From assembly GCA_013821315.1 (NCBI GenBank), contig JACDHA010000003.1, forward strand, positions 1 to 64,000: a stretch of DNA of 64,000 nucleotides, read 5' to 3'. The translations under genes were made by a program, and so were the position numbers. Position 1 is the first letter of the stretch, and every line of letters starts with the position of its first letter. Below the pieces are notes generated by a model. That model was not told the DNA's origin, did not search any database, and saw only the letters and a program-made list of their open reading frames with translations. Source of the DNA: Candidatus Dependentiae bacterium. Its GTDB lineage: Bacteria; Babelota; Babeliae; Babelales; Babelaceae. This document shows, piece after piece, positions 8,812 through 18,083 of this stretch.

Positions 8812-9692
8812 CAAAAATCTATCATAAAACGGTATTGATTAACGAAGTACTGCAGTATTTAAACCCACAACCAAACAAAGTATACATCGACGCTACATTT
8901 GGTGGTGGCGGTCATACGCGTGCTATTTTAGATGCTGAACCTAACTGTAAGGTTATTGCAATCGATTGGGATAAAAACGCTATAGAGATTAATGCTCCTG
9001 CTTTAGAGGCAGAATATGGCGACCGTTTTACTATTTTGTTTGGTGGCTTTGGTAATCTTACTCAAGTGCTTAAAAAAGCAAAAATAGGTAAAGTTGACGG
9101 TATCCTGGCCGATTTTGGTACATCACAGTATCAGATAGCAGAGCTTCCTGGTTTTTCATTTAACGTTGATACTCCTTTAGATATGCGTATGTCTCCTGGT
9201 TTTTATAAAACTACAGCAGCTCACATTATTAATCATGGTCAAGAAGAAGAAATAGCACAGATTTTATTTGAGTATGGTGAAGAATATAGTTCTCGCAAAA
9301 TTGCCCGTACTATTGTTGCTTACCGCAAAGAGCAAGGCCCAATACGAACAACCAAGCAGCTTGCTGAAGTTATTACCAGTATTATCCCGCGCTTTAGCAG
9401 ACCGGTGCATCCAGCAACTAAAACCTTTCAGGCATTACGTATTTTTGTTAATGATGAGCTAAGTCACATAAAATCGCTGCTTTCTCATTCAGCTGAATTG
9501 CTTCATGATCATGGTCGCATTGTGTGTATTAGTTTCCATTCACTTGAAGATCGTATAGTCAAACAGTTTTTTAGAGATCATAAAGATACCTATACTATTT
9601 TGACACCCAAAGTAGTAACAGCAACTCAAGAAGAGCTTGATTTAAATGCATCAGCACGATCTGCTAAACTGCGTGCAGCTGAAAAGAAATAG
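8808..9692 (+). CDS. rsmH: 16S rRNA (cytosine-1402-N4)-methyltransferase
   Basis: RsmH (MraW) methylates N4 of C1402 in 16S rRNA, fine-tuning the decoding centre. The 294-residue product has the expected HKTVLINEVLQYL start, SAM-binding DATFGGGGHTRAIL, DWDKNAIEI, the DFGTSQYQ segment (usually DLGVSSxQ), the insert domain with FSRPVHPATKTFQALRI and the terminal ISFHSLEDRIVKQFF. It starts inside the murF stop codon, so the two form one unit, and a strong terminator follows. In most bacteria the gene precedes murF in the dcw cluster. Confidence 0.95.
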   Translation: MTKIYHKTVLINEVLQYLNPQPNKVYIDATFGGGGHTRAILDAEPNCKVIAIDWDKNAIEINAPALEAEYGDRFTILFGGFGNLTQVLKKAKIGKVDGILADFGTSQYQIAELPGFSFNVDTPLDMRMSPGFYKTTAAHIINHGQEEEIAQILFEYGEEYSSRKIARTIVAYRKEQGPIRTTKQLAEVITSIIPRFSRPVHPATKTFQALRIFVNDELSHIKSLLSHSAELLHDHGRIVCISFHSLEDRIVKQFFRDHKDTYTILTPKVVTATQEELDLNASARSAKLRAAEKK

Positions 9693-9729
9693 TAACTTAG
9701 TTTTTTTATAACTCTAGATTTTAAAGCAG

Positions 9730-9765
9730 AAAGAGGCTCACGATATAGTGTGAGCCTCTTTTTTA
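9730..9765 (+). terminator. rho-independent terminator after murF-rsmH
   Basis: AGAGGCTCAC at 9732-9741 pairs with GTGAGCCTCT at 9750-9759 and is followed by a T6 run. It closes the murF-rsmH transcript and sits between convergent units. Confidence 0.85.
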
Positions 9766-9780
9766 TTGCTTATTTTGGGT

Positions 9781-10662
9781 TTACTGAACAGCGCAGTAAG
9801 ATAGAATCTTATTGATATTTTCCATAACTGTTGATTGCTGAGGTCCTTTGTCTAAACCAGCTAATAGTTCTTGTAGAAATTCAGCATAATCAATGTGTGT
9901 AGTAATAGTTAGTTCTATTGGCGTTAGGCCTAACTTGTTTTTAGCACCTAAATTATCAGTGCCACCAGTAATATGCCACAAGAGAAGTTCTAATACGTTT
10001 CTGCTTTTGTGATAAAAAGCTTTATGAAGTAAAGTATTACCTGCTTCATCGGTGATATTTAAACTAAAACCCATTTTTAAAAATTGTTTTACCGCGTCGC
10101 TGTCATCAGCAGCTACTGTATCAAACAGTTCTTGGGCTTTAGCAGAAAGATACTGTCTTGCAGTGGCGTTTGCGTAAGCTTTGTTTTGTAATAGTTTCAT
10201 TACAGCAGGCGTGTTATTGGTAGCCACTGCTTTAAGTAAGGCTTGTTGATTTTCTTGAGCTTTTTTAAGGTTACGCATATGGGCTATATCGTAATGTATA
10301 GAAGCGCCATGAGCAAGTAACTGTTCTATTACATTTGCATTCTTAGAATATGCAGCTAGAGCAAGTGCTGTCTCGCCATTTCCTCTTTGAGCATCAATAA
10401 GAGCACCATATTTAAGAAGTATTTCTATTACCTGTGTATTGCCTTTGAACACAGCATAACAGAGTGGTGTGTTACCATTACCTAAAATATCTTTGATATT
10501 AACATCAGCATTTTGCTGAACTATAAGATTTTCAATTCTCGTTATATTGCCACTTTTAACAGCTGCTAGTAGTTGTTGGTCTACTGTCCTAAGAGTCATG
10601 CCCTGACTAACAGAGGCAACGCTTATAATAAGAGCTAAAGGTATAAACTTAAATATCTTCAT
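9781..10662 (-). CDS. exported ankyrin protein with conserved C-terminal cap (family A)
   Basis: The 293-residue product has a signal peptide (MKIFKFIPLALIISVASVSQG) and three ankyrin repeats at about 28-130. Residues 135-285 are the C-terminal module shared with the genes at 16518-24411: a helical NKAYANATARQYL segment, LFDTVAADDSDAVKQFLKMG, GNTLLHKAFYHKSRNVLELL and GLTPIELTITT. That module is itself two diverged ankyrin repeats around linker helices. It is the smallest intact family A member, with the fewest variable repeats. The promoter at 10707-10734 precedes it. Partner unknown. Confidence 0.85.
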   Translation of the reverse strand: MKIFKFIPLALIISVASVSQGMTLRTVDQQLLAAVKSGNITRIENLIVQQNADVNIKDILGNGNTPLCYAVFKGNTQVIEILLKYGALIDAQRGNGETALALAAYSKNANVIEQLLAHGASIHYDIAHMRNLKKAQENQQALLKAVATNNTPAVMKLLQNKAYANATARQYLSAKAQELFDTVAADDSDAVKQFLKMGFSLNITDEAGNTLLHKAFYHKSRNVLELLLWHITGGTDNLGAKNKLGLTPIELTITTHIDYAEFLQELLAGLDKGPQQSTVMENINKILSYCAVQ

Positions 10663-10706
10663 GAAAAGATCTTTCTTTTTTATAAATTATTATTAATATA
10701 TAATTA

Positions 10707-10734
10707 AATATACAATAAATAACATATTTGTCAA
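10707..10734 (-). promoter_or_regulatory. putative promoter of the family A ankyrin gene
   Basis: Read on the minus strand, TTGACA (10734-10729) and TATATT (10712-10707) are 16 nt apart, 45 nt before the ATG. The same pair and spacing recurs at 17860-17887 before a paralogue. Confidence 0.6.
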
Positions 10735-10740
10735 TTAATT

Positions 10741-11130
10741 AAGTGGTTAAGAGCGCTGGTAAATGCTGGAAATAAAATTTTAGTTGCTTATTAAGTTGAA
10801 TTACTGGTAAGTGTAATATAGCAAAACAGTGACTTTTAATTGTGATGGATTAATATACTTAGCTAACAAGCAAAGTCTGCTCATCATGTAGCATAGAGTA
10901 AGACATGCCAGTTAAGCTTAGAACATATTGTAATTCGTGCTCTCTAGTAATTGATAGAGATCTTAATGCAAGTAAAAATACTAGATTATTACGGGGTAAT
11001 CTGGCGACTAGAATATCCATCCTAAAAGTATGTCGAGCCAATACCATTATCTTACGCAATTAAGTTAAGTATTACTAGCTTAAAAGCCGGTTGAGGTTTA
11101 CTATTTGATAAGTACTTAGATATGCTTTAA
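10741..11130. other. intergenic stretch, no convincing gene
   Basis: About 390 nt between divergent genes. One minus-strand frame at 10859-11047 (ATG-initiated, 62 codons, containing NLVFLLALRSLSI) is open, but it has no ribosome binding site and no recognisable domain; it may be a remnant. I see no tRNA or other RNA gene. Confidence 0.4.
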
Positions 11131-11142
11131 ATAATTGACAAT

Positions 11143-11170
11143 TTGACAAATCTGCGCAATATAGTACAAT
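11143..11170 (+). promoter_or_regulatory. putative promoter of the giant repeat-protein gene
   Basis: TTGACA at 11143-11148 and TACAAT at 11165-11170 are spaced by 16 nt and lie 44 nt upstream of the ATG at 11215. A second TTGACA overlaps at 11135-11140. Confidence 0.65.
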
Positions 11171-11214
11171 TTATTAAGTAATATAGTAAAACTAAAAAAT
11201 AATTGGATGTAGAA

Positions 11215-14200
11215 ATGAAAAAAATATTACTATTTTTAGTCCTAGGTAGTACTTGTCTAACCTATAGCATGTCTCTCTTTCAGATAACAGTTGATCACAT
11301 AGAGCATAAAACTAGTTTTCAAAATTATTTACTAAATATATGTAATGATCTTAATGCACAGTTTCTAACTCAAGAGTATGCTTATGATTCTGATTATTGG
11401 ATACTGCTTACAGCCATTAATCAATTAACAAGTAATATAGACTTTATAGTGCAACAGTATGGTAGTGTAGACTCCTTAATTACTATAGAAACAGCATCTA
11501 CTTTAGAAAAAGCTCATTTATTAGTTGAAAAGTTAAGAAATATTGAACCATTACAAGCTATTTTTAATTCAACGCATACAAAAATAGCATATGATCAGTC
11601 GTTTAGAGCTTTAGGTATAACTACTCAATTGAGTGATAACTTACTAGATACTATGCCTTTACCTAGTCAAGATCAAACATTTGAAATGTTAAATATCAAT
11701 GAAACTATGCATGATACAGAACTAGAAGATATACTGTCTGCATTAAGTAATTCTTTAAATGAAGATCAAGCTATTAATTACAGTGAATTGCCAACTCAAG
11801 CTGCTTCTTATAGTGAGTTAGACGAAAATAATTACTTAGGGATTAACGAAGATAGTAGTAGTATGACTATAACCGATAGCTCTAAAAAACGTTTATCAGA
11901 AAATAGTGACCTTGGACCAACTTTGCGTAAAAGAAGAATCCGGCGTAAAAGCAGCACTATTACACCCCATAGTGGTATTAGTATTGACAGTAATAGTAAC
12001 AGTAACTCTAGTGATAGTAGTATGCAAGATTTAGGTATACTACAACAGCTATTACAAGTAAACTCTGCTTTAGTAGAGCAGCTTATAAAAAAAATGTTTG
12101 AGCATTCGAATGTAAAAGAAGCTTGTATAGCTGGTAGTGGTTCAGAACAGCAGTACAAACAAAAACTACTTGCACGAAACTATTCATCAGATGAATTACG
12201 TAAGTGGTTAGAAATAATGGACGCAAAAACATCAAAATGGTGTACTGAGGCTCATAATAATACTCATGGTAAACCTGCTTATCTTTTCAGTAAAAATCCA
12301 TCTTTTAATAGTACAAATAATTATATAATTGTAGCTTGTATACTTCCTTATTTAACTAAAGAAGACAAAGATTTTCTTTTTGCTCAATATTACACCCAAT
12401 ACACTAACAATGAACTAAAAAATAAAGCATTAGTGACACTGTATAATAAAATTAGAACTCATAAGAGTAGTTTTCGCAATATGTATAGCTCTTATTTACC
12501 TGATAAACTGAAACAAGTGAAAAGTATATTGAGCAATAAAGCAGTAAATACAACAGCTATAGGTGAGCAAGCTCAGGAGATGGCATTAGTAAATGCTTAT
12601 GATGACAGTAATAGTAATAGCAACTCTATTGATAGTAGTGTACAAGATTTAGCAGCAATACAACAGCTGTTACAAGTAAACTCTACTTTAGTAGAGGAGC
12701 TTATAAAAAAAATGTTTATGCATTTAAATGTAAAAGAAGCTTGTATAGCTGGTAGTGGTTCAGAACAGCAGTACAAACAAAAACTACTTGCACGAAACTA
12801 CTCAGATGATGAATTACGTAAGTGGTTGGAAATAATGGATGTAACAACATCAAAATGGTGTACTGAAGCTCATAAAGATAACCAAGGTAATTCAGCCTAT
12901 GTTTTAAGTAAAAATCCATCTTTTAATAGTACAAATAATTATATAATTGTATCTTGTATACTTCCTTATTTAACTAAAGAAGACAAAGATTTTCTTTTTG
13001 CTAAATATTACACCCAATACACTAACAATGAACTAAAAAATAAAGCATTAGTGACACTGTATAATAAAATTAGAGGTCGGAGTAATAGTTTTCGCAACAT
13101 GTATAGCTCTTATTTACCTAATAAACTCAAACAAGTAAAAAGTATAGTGAACAATAAAGCAGTAAATACAACAGCTATAGCTGAGCAAGCTCAGGAAATG
13201 AAAGTAGTAAATACTCATGAGGAAACTACTAATTTACAGTTGGCTTCTCAATCTCCGACAGAAGCAGAAGATATAGTAAGCTTATTGAGAACCTATGGCA
13301 ATATTAATAATAGTGCTAGTAATAACAGTAACAGTAATGGTACTGGCCAAGAAATAACTCCAAGACAAGAAGCATGTAATACATATCCTGATGCTCTATT
13401 GCAAACAGCTTATGATGAAAGTAATAGTAACAGCAACTCTGTTGATAATAGTGTGCAAGATTTAGGTGTAGCACAACAGCCGCTACAAATAAATTCTAAT
13501 TTGTTAGAGCAACTTATAAATAAAATGTTTCAGCATCCAACTGTAAAAAGAGCATGTATAGCTGGCAGTGGTTCAGAACAACAGTACAAACAAAAACTAC
13601 TTGCACGAAACTATTCAGCAGATGAGTTAGATAAGTGGTTGGAAATAATGGATGTAAAAACATCAAAGTGGTGTACTGAGGCTTATACTAGTTGTCAAGG
13701 TCAAGTAGTCTATGTTTTAGGTAAAAATCCATCTCTTAACGCGACAAATAATTATATAATTTTAGCTTGTATAATTCCTTATTTAACTGAAAAAGATACA
13801 AGTACTTTGCTTGATTGGTATTATGAGTCTTACCTTAATAATGATGACAGAAACAGAAAACTACGGGTTGTTTATAATAAAATCAAAGTGATCACTAATA
13901 GCTTTCGGAAAATATATAGTTCTTATTTACCTAGTGAATTAAAACAAGCAAAAAAAAAATTGGGCAATGTAGCTAAACGAGCTAAGTCTATACCAGTGGT
14001 AAATGCTCATGATGAAACTACCAACTTACAGTTGGCTTCTCAATCTCCGACAGAAGCAGAAGATCTAGTAAGCTTAGTGAGAACCTATGGTAATGTTAAT
14101 AATAATGCCAGTAGTGGTACTGGCCAAGAAATAAATCAAAGACAAGAGGCATGTAATACATATCCTGATGCTTTATTGCAAACAGCTTGTGATGAAAGTA

Positions 14201-16182
14201 ATAGTAATAGCAACTCTGTTGATAAGAGTATGCAAGATTTAGCAGCAATGAAACAGCCGCTACAAATAAACTCTAATTTGTTAGAGCAACTTATAAACAA
14301 GATGTTTGAGCATCAAGCTGTAAAAATAGCGTGTATAACTGGCAGCGGCTCAGAGGAGCACTATAAGCAAAAATTACTTGAACGCAACTATTCAGTAGAT
14401 GAATTAAGTAAGTGGTTGGAAATAATGGATGTAAAAACATCAAAGTGGTGTACTGAGTTCTATAAGGATAGTCATGGAGACAAGGCCTATGTTTTAAGTA
14501 AAAGGACATCTACTAATAGTACAAGTAACTATATAATTGTAGCTTGTATACTTCCTTACTTAACTAAAGAAGATAAAGATTTTATTTTTACTAAATATTA
14601 CACCCAATACACTGATAGTGAATTGAAAAATAAAGCATCACTGGCACTGTATAATAAAATTAGAACTGGTAATAATAGTCTTCGCAACAGGTATAGCTCT
14701 TATTTACCTGATAAGCTGAAGCCAGTAAAAAGTGTATTGAGCAATAAAGCAGTAAATACAACAGCTGTAGGTGAGCAAACTCAGGTAGCGCCAGTAGTAA
14801 ATACTCATGATGAAAGTATTGTTTCTCAATCTCAGAGAGCAGGAGAGGACTTGTCAAACTTATTAATAGACTGTGATGCTGTTAATAGTGGTATTAGTTT
14901 GGATAGTAACAGTAATGGTACTGACCAAGAGATAAATGAATGGCAAGAAATGTGTAACATGCAGCCAGAGGCTTTATTGCAAACAGACTTTAGTGAAAGT
15001 AATAGTAACAGTAATTCTATTTATAATACAATGCAACATTCAAATTTAGTACAACAGCCGTTACAGGTAAGTGCTCCTTTAGAAGAGCAGATTATAAACA
15101 AGATGTTTGAGCATCCAACTGTAAAAACAGCGTGTATAGCTGGTAGTTGTTCAGAAGAGCAGTACAAGCAAAAGTTGCTTGCACGAAACTATTCATCAGA
15201 TGAATTACGTAAGTGGTTAGAAGTAATGGATGTAAAAACATCAAAGTGGTGTACTGACGCTTATACAGGTTATCGGAGTAAGCTTGCTTATGTTTTAGGT
15301 AAAAAGCCATCTAGTAATAGTACAAATAACTATATAATTTTAGCTTGTATCCTTCCTTATTTAACTAAAGAGGATAAAGATTTTATTTTTGATAAATATT
15401 ACACCCAATACACTGACAGTGAACTAAAAAATAAAGAATTAGAGGCACTGTATCATAAAATTAGAGATCGTCGTAATACTAGTTTTCGCAACAGGTATAG
15501 CTCTTATTTACCTGATAAGCTGAAGGGAGTAAAAAGTGTATTGAGCAATAAAGCAGTAAACACAACGGCTATAGCTAAGCAAGCTAAGCCAATGCAAGTA
15601 GTAAGTGTTTATGATCAACAACCTATAAGCACTGCTCAAGATCAGGCAGCAGAGGGGCTTTCAAGTTTATTAAGAGGCTATAATACAGTTAATAGTAGTG
15701 TTGATTCTGATAGTAACAGTAATGGTACTGGTCAAGATATAAATCACGGGCAAGAAACGTCTAATATGCAAACTGATGTTCTATTGCAGAGAACTTCTGG
15801 TGAAAGTAACAGCAACAGCAACTCTGCTTATAAGAGCTTGCAAGGCTTAAGCGTAGTACAATCACCCTTACAGATAAACTCTGCTTTAATAGAACAAGTT
15901 GTAAAAAAGATGTTTGAGCATTCAATTGTAAAAGCAGCATGTATAGCAGGTAATGGCTCAGAAGCGCAATACAAGCAAAGTTTACTTGCACAAAACCATT
16001 CAGCAGAATACCTACTAAACTTATTAAGAATATATAGTACATCTATTACTAGTGATAGTAATCGTACTGGTCAAGAGATAGACCAAGCGCAAGAAGTCTT
16101 TAATGTAGAGTCTAATCCTCTATTTAAGACAGCTGCTAGTGAAAGTAATAGTAACAGCAATTCTATCGATAAGACTACGTAA
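11215..16182 (+). CDS. giant exported tandem-repeat protein with Ser-Asn tracts
   Basis: The ATG at 11215 gives a signal peptide (MKKILLFLVLGSTCLTYS); an upstream in-frame TTG at 11203 is less likely. The 1655-residue protein has a unique region (about 1-255) and then repeated units, each opening with an SNSNSNS tract (DNA near 11992, 12606, 13419, 14199, 14994, 15801 and 16138). Each complete unit has QxLLQVNSxLVEQLI, a core with ACIAGSGSE, QYKQKLLARNYS, LRKWLEIMD, TSKWCTEA, YIIVACILPYLT and SSYLPDKLK. Units are ~205-271 residues; the sixth is shortened and the seventh ends after its Ser-Asn tract. A basic patch (TLRKRRIRRKSS) precedes unit one. I recognise no known domain. Conserved cysteines and length suggest a surface or secreted adhesin-like role, which is inference only. 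Confidence 0.85.
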   Translation: MKKILLFLVLGSTCLTYSMSLFQITVDHIEHKTSFQNYLLNICNDLNAQFLTQEYAYDSDYWILLTAINQLTSNIDFIVQQYGSVDSLITIETASTLEKAHLLVEKLRNIEPLQAIFNSTHTKIAYDQSFRALGITTQLSDNLLDTMPLPSQDQTFEMLNINETMHDTELEDILSALSNSLNEDQAINYSELPTQAASYSELDENNYLGINEDSSSMTITDSSKKRLSENSDLGPTLRKRRIRRKSSTITPHSGISIDSNSNSNSSDSSMQDLGILQQLLQVNSALVEQLIKKMFEHSNVKEACIAGSGSEQQYKQKLLARNYSSDELRKWLEIMDAKTSKWCTEAHNNTHGKPAYLFSKNPSFNSTNNYIIVACILPYLTKEDKDFLFAQYYTQYTNNELKNKALVTLYNKIRTHKSSFRNMYSSYLPDKLKQVKSILSNKAVNTTAIGEQAQEMALVNAYDDSNSNSNSIDSSVQDLAAIQQLLQVNSTLVEELIKKMFMHLNVKEACIAGSGSEQQYKQKLLARNYSDDELRKWLEIMDVTTSKWCTEAHKDNQGNSAYVLSKNPSFNSTNNYIIVSCILPYLTKEDKDFLFAKYYTQYTNNELKNKALVTLYNKIRGRSNSFRNMYSSYLPNKLKQVKSIVNNKAVNTTAIAEQAQEMKVVNTHEETTNLQLASQSPTEAEDIVSLLRTYGNINNSASNNSNSNGTGQEITPRQEACNTYPDALLQTAYDESNSNSNSVDNSVQDLGVAQQPLQINSNLLEQLINKMFQHPTVKRACIAGSGSEQQYKQKLLARNYSADELDKWLEIMDVKTSKWCTEAYTSCQGQVVYVLGKNPSLNATNNYIILACIIPYLTEKDTSTLLDWYYESYLNNDDRNRKLRVVYNKIKVITNSFRKIYSSYLPSELKQAKKKLGNVAKRAKSIPVVNAHDETTNLQLASQSPTEAEDLVSLVRTYGNVNNNASSGTGQEINQRQEACNTYPDALLQTACDESNSNSNSVDKSMQDLAAMKQPLQINSNLLEQLINKMFEHQAVKIACITGSGSEEHYKQKLLERNYSVDELSKWLEIMDVKTSKWCTEFYKDSHGDKAYVLSKRTSTNSTSNYIIVACILPYLTKEDKDFIFTKYYTQYTDSELKNKASLALYNKIRTGNNSLRNRYSSYLPDKLKPVKSVLSNKAVNTTAVGEQTQVAPVVNTHDESIVSQSQRAGEDLSNLLIDCDAVNSGISLDSNSNGTDQEINEWQEMCNMQPEALLQTDFSESNSNSNSIYNTMQHSNLVQQPLQVSAPLEEQIINKMFEHPTVKTACIAGSCSEEQYKQKLLARNYSSDELRKWLEVMDVKTSKWCTDAYTGYRSKLAYVLGKKPSSNSTNNYIILACILPYLTKEDKDFIFDKYYTQYTDSELKNKELEALYHKIRDRRNTSFRNRYSSYLPDKLKGVKSVLSNKAVNTTAIAKQAKPMQVVSVYDQQPISTAQDQAAEGLSSLLRGYNTVNSSVDSDSNSNGTGQDINHGQETSNMQTDVLLQRTSGESNSNSNSAYKSLQGLSVVQSPLQINSALIEQVVKKMFEHSIVKAACIAGNGSEAQYKQSLLAQNHSAEYLLNLLRIYSTSITSDSNRTGQEIDQAQEVFNVESNPLFKTAASESNSNSNSIDKTT

Positions 16183-16316
16183 CATTCAAATTTAGCAACA
16201 GTTATTACAGATAAATTCTATTTATGAATCTTGTGTTAATAATTATGATAGAAACAGAAAACTAGGGACTGTTTATAATAAAATAAGAGCAGACAGTACT
16301 AGCTTTCGGAACATTT
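16183..16316 (+). pseudogene. decayed continuation of the giant repeat gene
   Basis: Directly after the TAA, the bases still match unit five (ACATTCAAATTTAG, encoding HSNL): the CAA glutamine codon there is TAA here, so the present stop is a nonsense change. A small deletion then shifts frame, and from about 16224 the sequence jumps to a segment matching the third unit (bases coding DRNRKL, VYNKI and SFR). It ends at the TnpB relic at 16317. The ancestral protein therefore extended further. Confidence 0.7.
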
Positions 16317-16512
16317 GTGATATCTCCTCGACCTAAAGGAGGAGGCTTCTCGCTTCATAGGTCGTAGCTTCAGCTGAAGTCTTACACAGGCCTCGACGAG
16401 CAGAGACGGTATATCCAGCCGCCTTTAACTTTTCTATACCTTGCTTTTTTATATTTAACGCAGCATTAGTATCTCTTGATGCTTTCCAACCACAACTGCA
16501 ACTGTATATTCT
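16317..16512 (-). mobile_element. relic of IS200/IS605-type tnpB, C-terminal ~58 codons and right end
   Basis: On the minus strand the open frame from 16512 to the TAG at 16335-16333 reads a half zinc finger and RuvC-III-type motif (YSCSCGWKASRDTNAALNI), then KAAGYTVSARRGLCKTS and EARSLLL. RD-x-NAA-x-NI is the hallmark of TnpB/OrfB ends, with its last catalytic Asp. The zinc-finger half reads CxCG instead of CxxCG, so it may be decayed. The right end has the GAGGAG-type hairpin and stops at GATATCAC, as at 2313-2394. The rest of the element is missing: the neighbouring ankyrin gene begins (3' end) 5 nt beyond. It truncates the giant repeat gene. Confidence 0.85.
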
Positions 16513-16517
16513 TTAAC

Positions 16518-17813
16518 TTACTGAACGGCACAATAGCATAGGATCTTTTCTATGATTGTTAACTGCTGAGTGTCTTTGTTTAGACTAGTTAAAATTACTT
16601 GTAAAAATTCAGCATAATCAAGACTTGTGGTAACCATAAGTTCTATTGGTGTAAGACCTTGGTTGTTTTTAGCATCTAAATTATCAGTTCCCTGGGTAAT
16701 GCTTAGTAACAGTTTAAGCACATTCTTGCTTTTATGATAGAAAGCTTTATGAAGTAATGTATTACCTGCTCTATCAGTGATATTGAGACTAAAGCCCATT
16801 TTTAAAAACTGTTTGACTAGTACGCTATCATCCTTAGCAATCGCATCAAAAAGCTCTTCAGTTTTAGTAGAAAGATACTGCTTTACAGTAGTATCTGCAT
16901 AAGCATTATTTCTCAATAGCTTTATCACAGCAAAAGCATCGTTGTTATTTACTGCTTTAAGTAAAGATTCCCGATTTGCTTGAGCTTTTTTAATTTCAGG
17001 TCTATGGGCAATATCAGGTGCTATAACACAGCCAAAAGCAATGAGCTGCTCTATCACCACATTTGCAGTGCCATTTATTGCAGCATGATGGAGTGGTGTC
17101 TGTTGGGTAGTATCTTCAGCATTAATGTCAGCGCCGTGTTTAAGAAGTAGCTCTATTGTATGAGTATAGTTACTTGTGTAGTTGCTGTACGCAGCAAAAT
17201 GTGCAGCAGAATGCAGTGCTGTACATTCTTTGTTATCTTGAGCATTAACATCGCTAGGATGCTTAAGATGTTTAAGAAGTAACTCTGTTGCATTTGAGTG
17301 CCCTTTTATTGCAGCAGAGTGTAGAGGTGTCTTTTGACTAACACTTTGAGCATTAATATCAGCACCATGCTTAAGAAGTAGTTCTATGACTTTTCTATGG
17401 CCATATTCTGCAGCAAGACGCAGTGGTGTAGATTTATCATTAGATTGAGCATCAATGTTAGCACCGTGTTTAAGAAGCAGCTCTATTACATCTACATGTC
17501 CCTCTAATGCAGCAACATGTAATGGTGTATCCTTGTTAAAATCTTGAGCATTAATATCAGCACCATAACTAAGAAGGATCTCTACTGCATTTGTGCTTCC
17601 ACCTGCTGCAGTAAGATGCAATGGTGTTCGGTTATCCATATCTTGAGTGTTAATATCAGCATCGGGCTCTGTTATAAGGCTTTCAATTTTAGCTCTATCA
17701 CCATTTCTTGCAGCTTTTAATAGTTGTTGGTTTATTGTTCTAGGAGTCATGCTTTGACTAAGAGGGGTAATGCTTATAGTAAGAGCTAAGGCTATAAAAG
17801 TAAGTATTTTCAT
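16518..17813 (-). CDS. exported ankyrin protein with conserved cap (family A)
   Basis: I start at the ATG at 17813 (MKILTFIALALTISITPLSQS, a good signal peptide, GAAAG upstream) rather than an in-frame TTG five codons earlier. The 431-residue protein has about seven 33-residue ankyrin repeats (RTPLHLTAAGG, DTPLHVAALEGH, STPLRLAAEYGH, KTPLHSAAIKGH, CTALHSAAH, QTPLHHAAINGT) followed by the family A cap with LFDAIAKDDSVLVKQFLKMG and GNTLLHKAFYHKSK. Its 3' end abuts the TnpB relic but the frame is intact and the C-terminus YCAVQ matches that of the paralogue at 9781. Promoter at 17860-17887. Confidence 0.87.
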   Translation of the reverse strand: MKILTFIALALTISITPLSQSMTPRTINQQLLKAARNGDRAKIESLITEPDADINTQDMDNRTPLHLTAAGGSTNAVEILLSYGADINAQDFNKDTPLHVAALEGHVDVIELLLKHGANIDAQSNDKSTPLRLAAEYGHRKVIELLLKHGADINAQSVSQKTPLHSAAIKGHSNATELLLKHLKHPSDVNAQDNKECTALHSAAHFAAYSNYTSNYTHTIELLLKHGADINAEDTTQQTPLHHAAINGTANVVIEQLIAFGCVIAPDIAHRPEIKKAQANRESLLKAVNNNDAFAVIKLLRNNAYADTTVKQYLSTKTEELFDAIAKDDSVLVKQFLKMGFSLNITDRAGNTLLHKAFYHKSKNVLKLLLSITQGTDNLDAKNNQGLTPIELMVTTSLDYAEFLQVILTSLNKDTQQLTIIEKILCYCAVQ

Positions 17814-17859
17814 AAGAACAGCTTTCAATTTTTTATAAATTATTGATATATATAAAAAA

Positions 17860-17887
17860 AATATAACATAATTAATATATTTGTCAA
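17860..17887 (-). promoter_or_regulatory. putative promoter of a family A ankyrin gene
   Basis: Minus-strand TTGACA (17887-17882), 16-nt spacer, TATATT (17865-17860), about 47 nt before the ATG at 17813. Same arrangement as at 10707-10734, suggesting joint control of the family. Confidence 0.6.
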
Positions 17888-18032
17888 TTAAAATAGAGAT
17901 GGTGAAGGTCAGTAAATGCTAGAGGCAAAAGTCTGTATAGAGCTATATAATAAGAAGGTAGCCTGGTTGCAGCAGCATATTAAGATAAGCTATGTATGGC
18001 TAAAAAGAAGTTTTAACTTATACTAGATTAAA

Positions 18033-18066
18033 AAAAAGAGGTTCAAATTATATTGAGCCTCTTTTT
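18033..18066 (-). terminator. terminator of the ankyrin gene pair
   Basis: AAAAAGAGGTTCAA at 18033-18046 pairs with TTGAGCCTCTTTTT at 18053-18066 (one G-T pair). On the minus strand the stem is followed by a T-run, downstream of the stop at 18084. Confidence 0.75.
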
Positions 18067-18083
18067 GTTATGTTCAATTTAAT

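Noticed and set aside
10859-11059. 66-codon minus-strand frame
   Set aside because: No ribosome binding site or domain, starts at TTG, and lies in AT-rich DNA; kept only as a note in the gap.
12000-16040. Leu-rich minus-strand frames within the giant repeat gene
   Set aside because: They recur once per repeat unit as complements of the same codons, so they are shadows.
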